From: Oceanimonas sp052119705
GTDB taxonomy: Bacteria; Pseudomonadota; Gammaproteobacteria; Enterobacterales; Aeromonadaceae
Reading direction: 5' to 3'
DNA: 64,000 bases
Assembly (NCBI RefSeq): GCF_052119705.1
Contig: NZ_JBGQOP010000006.1
Coordinates: forward strand, 1-64,000
A program made the translations under genes and the position numbers. This document shows, piece by piece, positions 60,353 to 64,000 of the stretch. The notes below the pieces were generated by a model. The model saw only the letters and a program-made list of their open reading frames with translations, searched no databases and had not been told where the DNA came from. Numbering within the stretch: the first letter of the stretch is position 1; each line of letters begins with the position of its first letter.

Positions 60353-60487
60353 TTTAGCCACACAATCCACGGACAAGCTCCAGTTCAAGGGCAACAAGGA
60401 CTTCATTTTTGTAAGGGTTAACCTCTAAAAATCGCTTTCGCTCTTCTCTCTATTTTCCGTGTATTCTGTGTTCTTCCGTGGCAAATA
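60353..60487. repeat. Dispersed GCCACGGA repeat, copy D
   Basis: Starts TTTAGCCACACAATCCACGG and ends GTGTTCTTCCGTGGCAAATA. The right end matches that of copy B (46116-46295) inverted. Lies between ybiT and a usp gene. Confidence 0.6.
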
Positions 60488-60507
60488 AGTGTTTATCTAA
60501 ATATTAC

Positions 60508-61368
60508 TTATCTTAATATTAATAGCGGCTTGGTGGACTCTTGCAGCATTAGGTCGGTAATGCTGCCCAGTAACCACTGGCGGATGCGAGAATGACCATA
60601 AGCGCCCATCACCACTAAGTCGATATCCTGTTGTTCTTGATAGGCGAGCAAGTTTTTCTTCACTTCACCCTGTAACAGCTTAGCCGAGGCCTTTAAGCCG
60701 GCAACTTCCAGCTGTAAGCGCGCCACTTCTAATTGTTCTAGGTTGTGCGGATCTGCGTCTGCCACCATGACTAAATGGCATTCTAAGCCTTTAAATAAGG
60801 GCGATGTAGCCAGCATCTCCACGCCTTTAAGACTGGTTGCACTGCCATCGAAGGCGAGCATCACTTTTTTCGGTGCTGTAAATACGTCCCAAGTGAGTAA
60901 TAGCGGCTTATCTGTGGTGCGGATCACTTGCTCCACATGACTGCCTAATCGACTCAGATCGTCATCCTCGTTCGCACCTTGGCGGCCCATTACCAATAAC
61001 TGGCAATAATCATCGTATTGCTCGATTTCGTGTACCAAGCGCCCGACACGCTGAATGGTGCGTGGGGCGGTATAACCTGCCGCCTGAATATGATTACTGG
61101 CCAGTTCGAGTATTTGGCGGCTGTGCTCTTTGGCTAAGGCTTCGCGTTTGGTGTCAAGATCGACCAGTTCTTTCGTGATGTTATCTTGCGGAGTAAGGCT
61201 GGCGGCCCCGCTAATACCAAACAGTAGCGTGGGTTCAGATTTGGGTAATACATGCAATAACACAAGAGATGCCCCCAGCTGACTGCTTGCCCAAGCGGCA
61301 TAATCGCAAACCGTAGTGGTGTGTTTAGAACCGTCAATACAGGCTAGTACGTTTGTCTTCATGAGCAT
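60508..61368 (-). CDS. Tandem universal stress protein
   Basis: A 286-residue protein with two UspA domains. The C-terminal ATP motif is GAYGHSRIRQWLLGSITDLM; the N-terminal domain has VLACIDGSKHTTTVCDYAAWASSQL and ends VMGRQGANED. It is a close paralogue of the gene at 61571, with which it shares domain order, length and end sequence. It follows the SulP gene in the same direction. A gap of 200 bases separates the two usp genes, so they may have separate promoters. Confidence 0.92.
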   Translation of the reverse strand: MLMKTNVLACIDGSKHTTTVCDYAAWASSQLGASLVLLHVLPKSEPTLLFGISGAASLTPQDNITKELVDLDTKREALAKEHSRQILELASNHIQAAGYTAPRTIQRVGRLVHEIEQYDDYCQLLVMGRQGANEDDDLSRLGSHVEQVIRTTDKPLLLTWDVFTAPKKVMLAFDGSATSLKGVEMLATSPLFKGLECHLVMVADADPHNLEQLEVARLQLEVAGLKASAKLLQGEVKKNLLAYQEQQDIDLVVMGAYGHSRIRQWLLGSITDLMLQESTKPLLILR

Positions 61369-61570
61369 TATCCCGTTGATTAAGTTGTTGACTTAAATAC
61401 AAGAATCGCGGGGGCTTCGATTCAAAATTAATGTAGCACACATTAAGCAAGTTTGAAGCCATGCCAATCAAGTATCATAAACTTGTCACAAAACTAATAA
61501 ATAGAATGAGTTAGTGCTACTCGGTCTAGCATTTTTAGCGCAAGATGAGTAGCGGCTCAGCGTACTTTCT

Positions 61571-62431
61571 TTAGCGCAGAATAAGCAGCGGCACCTTGGC
61601 TTGCTTTATCATGGCAAGCGTGGTGCTACCCAGCAACAACTGGCGGATCCGTGAATGACCATAGGCGCCCATCACCATCATCTCCAGTCCAAATTCAGCT
61701 TGATATTCACTGAGCGTACGCTCCACAGGCCCTGATAATATCCGAGTGACTACTGTGATATCCGCTTGCTGTAATAAGACTTGTGCCCAGCTGATTTGCT
61801 CTTGATGGGCTTGGTTATCCTCGCCCACCAACACCAAATGCAACTCTAGCCCTGCCAGTAAACGACTATGGGCTAATTGGGTAACGGCGGCGCGGGTGCT
61901 GGCACTAGCGTCAAAGGCTAACAGTACCTTTTTCGGCGCCTTAAAATAATCTTTAGTCAGCAACATAGGGCAGTTTAAGCTGCGGGTAATGGCCTCTACG
62001 TGGCTGCCTAAGTGTGGCGAGTCCGCCGATGAGTTTGCTCCGTGGCGGCCTAAAACTAACAGACGAGTGCAAGGTGCAAATTCGACTAAGGTCTCTAGCA
62101 GAGAGCCGTGGCGTTGCATAGTATTTGCCAATACACCGCCTTTTAGCACGTGGACCTGTGCGGCTTCCAGCAGCAAACGGCCGCGCTCACTGGACTCTTT
62201 GCTTTGCTTGGCATCCAACTCACTTAAATAAGCTAATAATTGCTCTTGGCTGCCAAGGCCTATGCTGCCACTTAAATCCGGCGGCACGGCGGCGGCGGCC
62301 TTGTTGGGCACGTGCAATAATTGCAACGGGGCGTCCAAACGCAAACTGGCCCACATGGCGGCGTCAGCAACGGCATTGGCGTAACGTGAGCCATCGATAC
62401 AGGCGATTACATTGGTTGTTATATTCGTCAT
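61571..62431 (-). CDS. Tandem universal stress protein
   Basis: A 286-residue paralogue of the gene at 60508. VIACIDGSRYANAVADAAMWASLRL starts domain 1, and the C-terminus GAYGHSRIRQLLLGSTTLAMI holds the ATP motif. The gap to the SulP stop upstream is 11 bases, so it is co-transcribed with the transporter. Such SulP-Usp pairs suggest ATP-linked regulation of anion uptake, which is inference from position. Confidence 0.92.
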   Translation of the reverse strand: MTNITTNVIACIDGSRYANAVADAAMWASLRLDAPLQLLHVPNKAAAAVPPDLSGSIGLGSQEQLLAYLSELDAKQSKESSERGRLLLEAAQVHVLKGGVLANTMQRHGSLLETLVEFAPCTRLLVLGRHGANSSADSPHLGSHVEAITRSLNCPMLLTKDYFKAPKKVLLAFDASASTRAAVTQLAHSRLLAGLELHLVLVGEDNQAHQEQISWAQVLLQQADITVVTRILSGPVERTLSEYQAEFGLEMMVMGAYGHSRIRQLLLGSTTLAMIKQAKVPLLILR

Positions 62432-62442
62432 AGCAGCTGTCC

Positions 62443-63924
62443 TTATTGGCCGGTTAGCTTAATCGTGGCGCTATCTTTATGTATACCAAAGCGATCCACT
62501 AAGGTGGCACTGGCTTCATTAAGGCCGACAATTTCCACTTCGGCTCCTTCGCGCTTAAAACGTAACACCACTTTATCAAGTGCAGCTATGGCACTGATAT
62601 CCCAAAAATGTGCGCGACTGACATCAATGCGCACCCGCGTGAGTACTTCTTTAACATCAAAAGCCGCTACAAACTGATCAGTGGAAGTAAAAAACACTTG
62701 GCCAACCACCTGATAATCGCGAGTGTGCTTTTGCGTCTGGCTACTGGTTATCGTAAGTAGTCGACTGATCTTATGCGCAAAAAACAAGGCACTTAACAAG
62801 ACACCGACTAAAACACCATAAGCTAAGTTATGGCTGTAGACCACCACGGCGACCGTGGCGAACATCACAATATTAGAGCTGAGCGGATGGGTTTTAAGAT
62901 TTGCTACTGAGCTCCAGCTAAAGGTACCGATAGAGACCATTATCATTACCGCCACCAAGGCTGCCATGGGGATCAGCGATACCCAAGGGCCTAAAAACAC
63001 CACCATCATGAGTAACACCACGCCCGCCACCAGCGTCGAGAGCCGGCCTCGGCCGCCAGATTTAACGTTGATTACCGACTGGCCAATCACGGCACAACCG
63101 GCCATGCCCCCGAGTAAACCGGTGGCTAAGTTAGCGATACCTTGACCCTTACATTCGCGGTTTTTATCACTTTGGGTATCGGTTAAGTCATCCACTATGG
63201 TGGCGGTCATCATGGACTCTAACAAACCCACTATGGCCAACGACAAGGAGTAGGGGAAAATAATAGCCAGTGTTTCAAAGTTGAGCGGCACATCTGGCCA
63301 TAAAAAGATGGGCAGACTGTTGGGCAAGTCACCTTTACTGCCTACATTTGGCACATCTATACCAAAGTAAACGGCAACCAGCGTCAGAACGACGATACAC
63401 ACTAAAGGAGAGGGCAGCAGCTTGCCTAAATAGGGGACCAGCGGCAGCAGATACACAATGGCAAGGCCTGCTGCTGCCATGGCGTACACATGCCAACTGC
63501 CGCCCATCAGCTCCTCTATTTGCACCATAAAAATCAAAATGGCCAAGGCATTGACGAAGCCTGTGACCACTGACGTTGACACAAAGCGCATCAGCTTGGC
63601 CAAGCGGAAATACCCGACCAGCAACTGCAACACGCCACAGAGCAAGGTGGCAGCCAGTAAATACTGCAAGCCGTGATCTCTCACCAAGGTGACTATCAAA
63701 AGTGCCATGGCACCGGTGGCGGCCGAGATCATGGCCGGTCGCCCGCCGGCAAAAGCGATCACCACCGCCATGCAAAAGGAGGCATATAAACTGACCTTAG
63801 GATCTACGCCTGCGATTACCGCAAAGGCCAACGCCTCGGGGATCAAGGCCAAGGCCACCACTAGGCCGGCCAGTACATCGCCGCGAATATTAAAAAACCA
63901 AGTCTGTTTTAGCTGAGATAACAT
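62443..63924 (-). CDS. SulP family anion transporter with STAS domain
   Basis: A 493-residue SLC26/SulP transporter. About 11 to 12 membrane segments fill 1-385. GLVVALALIPEALAFAVIAGVDP is the conserved first block, and GLLGGMAGCAVIGQSVINVKSGGRGRLS the second. The STAS domain covers about 400-490 (VRIDVSRAHFWDISAIAALDKVVLRFK). The cargo may be sulphate or bicarbonate; the STAS domain binds nucleotides in relatives. Co-directional with two usp genes. Starts near the right window edge with about 75 bases upstream. Confidence 0.93.
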   Translation of the reverse strand: MLSQLKQTWFFNIRGDVLAGLVVALALIPEALAFAVIAGVDPKVSLYASFCMAVVIAFAGGRPAMISAATGAMALLIVTLVRDHGLQYLLAATLLCGVLQLLVGYFRLAKLMRFVSTSVVTGFVNALAILIFMVQIEELMGGSWHVYAMAAAGLAIVYLLPLVPYLGKLLPSPLVCIVVLTLVAVYFGIDVPNVGSKGDLPNSLPIFLWPDVPLNFETLAIIFPYSLSLAIVGLLESMMTATIVDDLTDTQSDKNRECKGQGIANLATGLLGGMAGCAVIGQSVINVKSGGRGRLSTLVAGVVLLMMVVFLGPWVSLIPMAALVAVMIMVSIGTFSWSSVANLKTHPLSSNIVMFATVAVVVYSHNLAYGVLVGVLLSALFFAHKISRLLTITSSQTQKHTRDYQVVGQVFFTSTDQFVAAFDVKEVLTRVRIDVSRAHFWDISAIAALDKVVLRFKREGAEVEIVGLNEASATLVDRFGIHKDSATIKLTGQ

Positions 63925-64000
63925 GATAAAAATTCCAAAAGTTCCAAAATAATAAATGGTGTATGAAAAAGGCGTCTTTGAGGTGCGATTTACTTGACTG

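Noticed and set aside
1..64000. CRISPR array or tRNA/rRNA gene
   Set aside because: No regularly spaced repeats of suitable length and no cloverleaf or rRNA sequence was recognised on reading; a tRNAscan run would be decisive.

Overview
The window looks like chromosomal DNA of a marine or salt-tolerant gammaproteobacterium. Housekeeping blocks keep the enterobacterial order (ybaN-apt-dnaX-ybaB-recR; yohJ-yohK-cdd), there is a complete ectoine operon, and the left end carries integron cassettes. An Aeromonadales relative such as Oceanisphaera or Oceanimonas fits best; this is a guess from gene content, not from a marker gene. No rRNA, tRNA or CRISPR array was seen.

Region 1 (1 to about 3.8 kb) is part of an integron cassette array without its integrase. 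It holds an MBL-fold protein, a CatB-type xenobiotic acetyltransferase, an inverted ParE/RelB toxin-antitoxin cassette, a frameshifted SOUL haem-binding protein and a TIGR02450 Trp-rich protein, separated by attC-like sites. AT-rich accessory DNA continues to about 5.6 kb with a PsiE-type membrane protein and an esterase lipoprotein.

Region 2 (5.7-17 kb) holds rlmF, a DapD-like/LysA-like gene pair that resembles part of an amino-acid-derived metabolite pathway, an FKBP isomerase, DUF3297, a DJ-1/PfpI protein, a 32-residue basic protein, a 5'-nucleotidase, a GNAT-nitrilase fusion, a SEC-C protein, an RluA-type pseudouridine synthase, a DEDD exonuclease and an EEP-family hydrolase. Region 3 (18-31 kb) holds a LysR regulator, a GST, the DNA polymerase III tau/gamma locus with an apparent programmed -1 frameshift, recR, cdd-yohK-yohJ-sbcB, maoP, a TPR membrane protein and a cold-shock protein. 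Two copies of a MITE-like element with terminal inverted repeats and 6-bp target duplications lie in this region.

Region 4 (31.7-35.7 kb) is ectA-ectB-ectC-ask, which makes ectoine from aspartate semialdehyde and includes a dedicated aspartokinase. It is followed by ppiC, an OLD-family nuclease, membrane proteins, an MFS permease and a glycine-zipper lipoprotein. A 27-residue membrane peptide gene with a near-consensus promoter and strong ribosome binding site sits at 40.8-40.97 kb. An octanucleotide tandem array lies just before hrpA.

Region 5 (45.7-64 kb) holds rplY, a NYN-domain protein, DUF3087, DUF3565 and DUF1294 proteins, an unrecognised ATPase-like gene paired with an MscS channel, a CBS-PAS-GGDEF-EAL protein, asnB, a 2OG-Fe(II) oxygenase, ybjN, three tandem-UspA proteins, cysQ, ybiT and a SulP transporter.

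The features most worth following up are the 27-residue gene, the ATPase-like/MscS pair, the DapD/LysA-like pair, the MITE pair, the dnaX frameshift site and the integron array with its altered or broken cassette genes.
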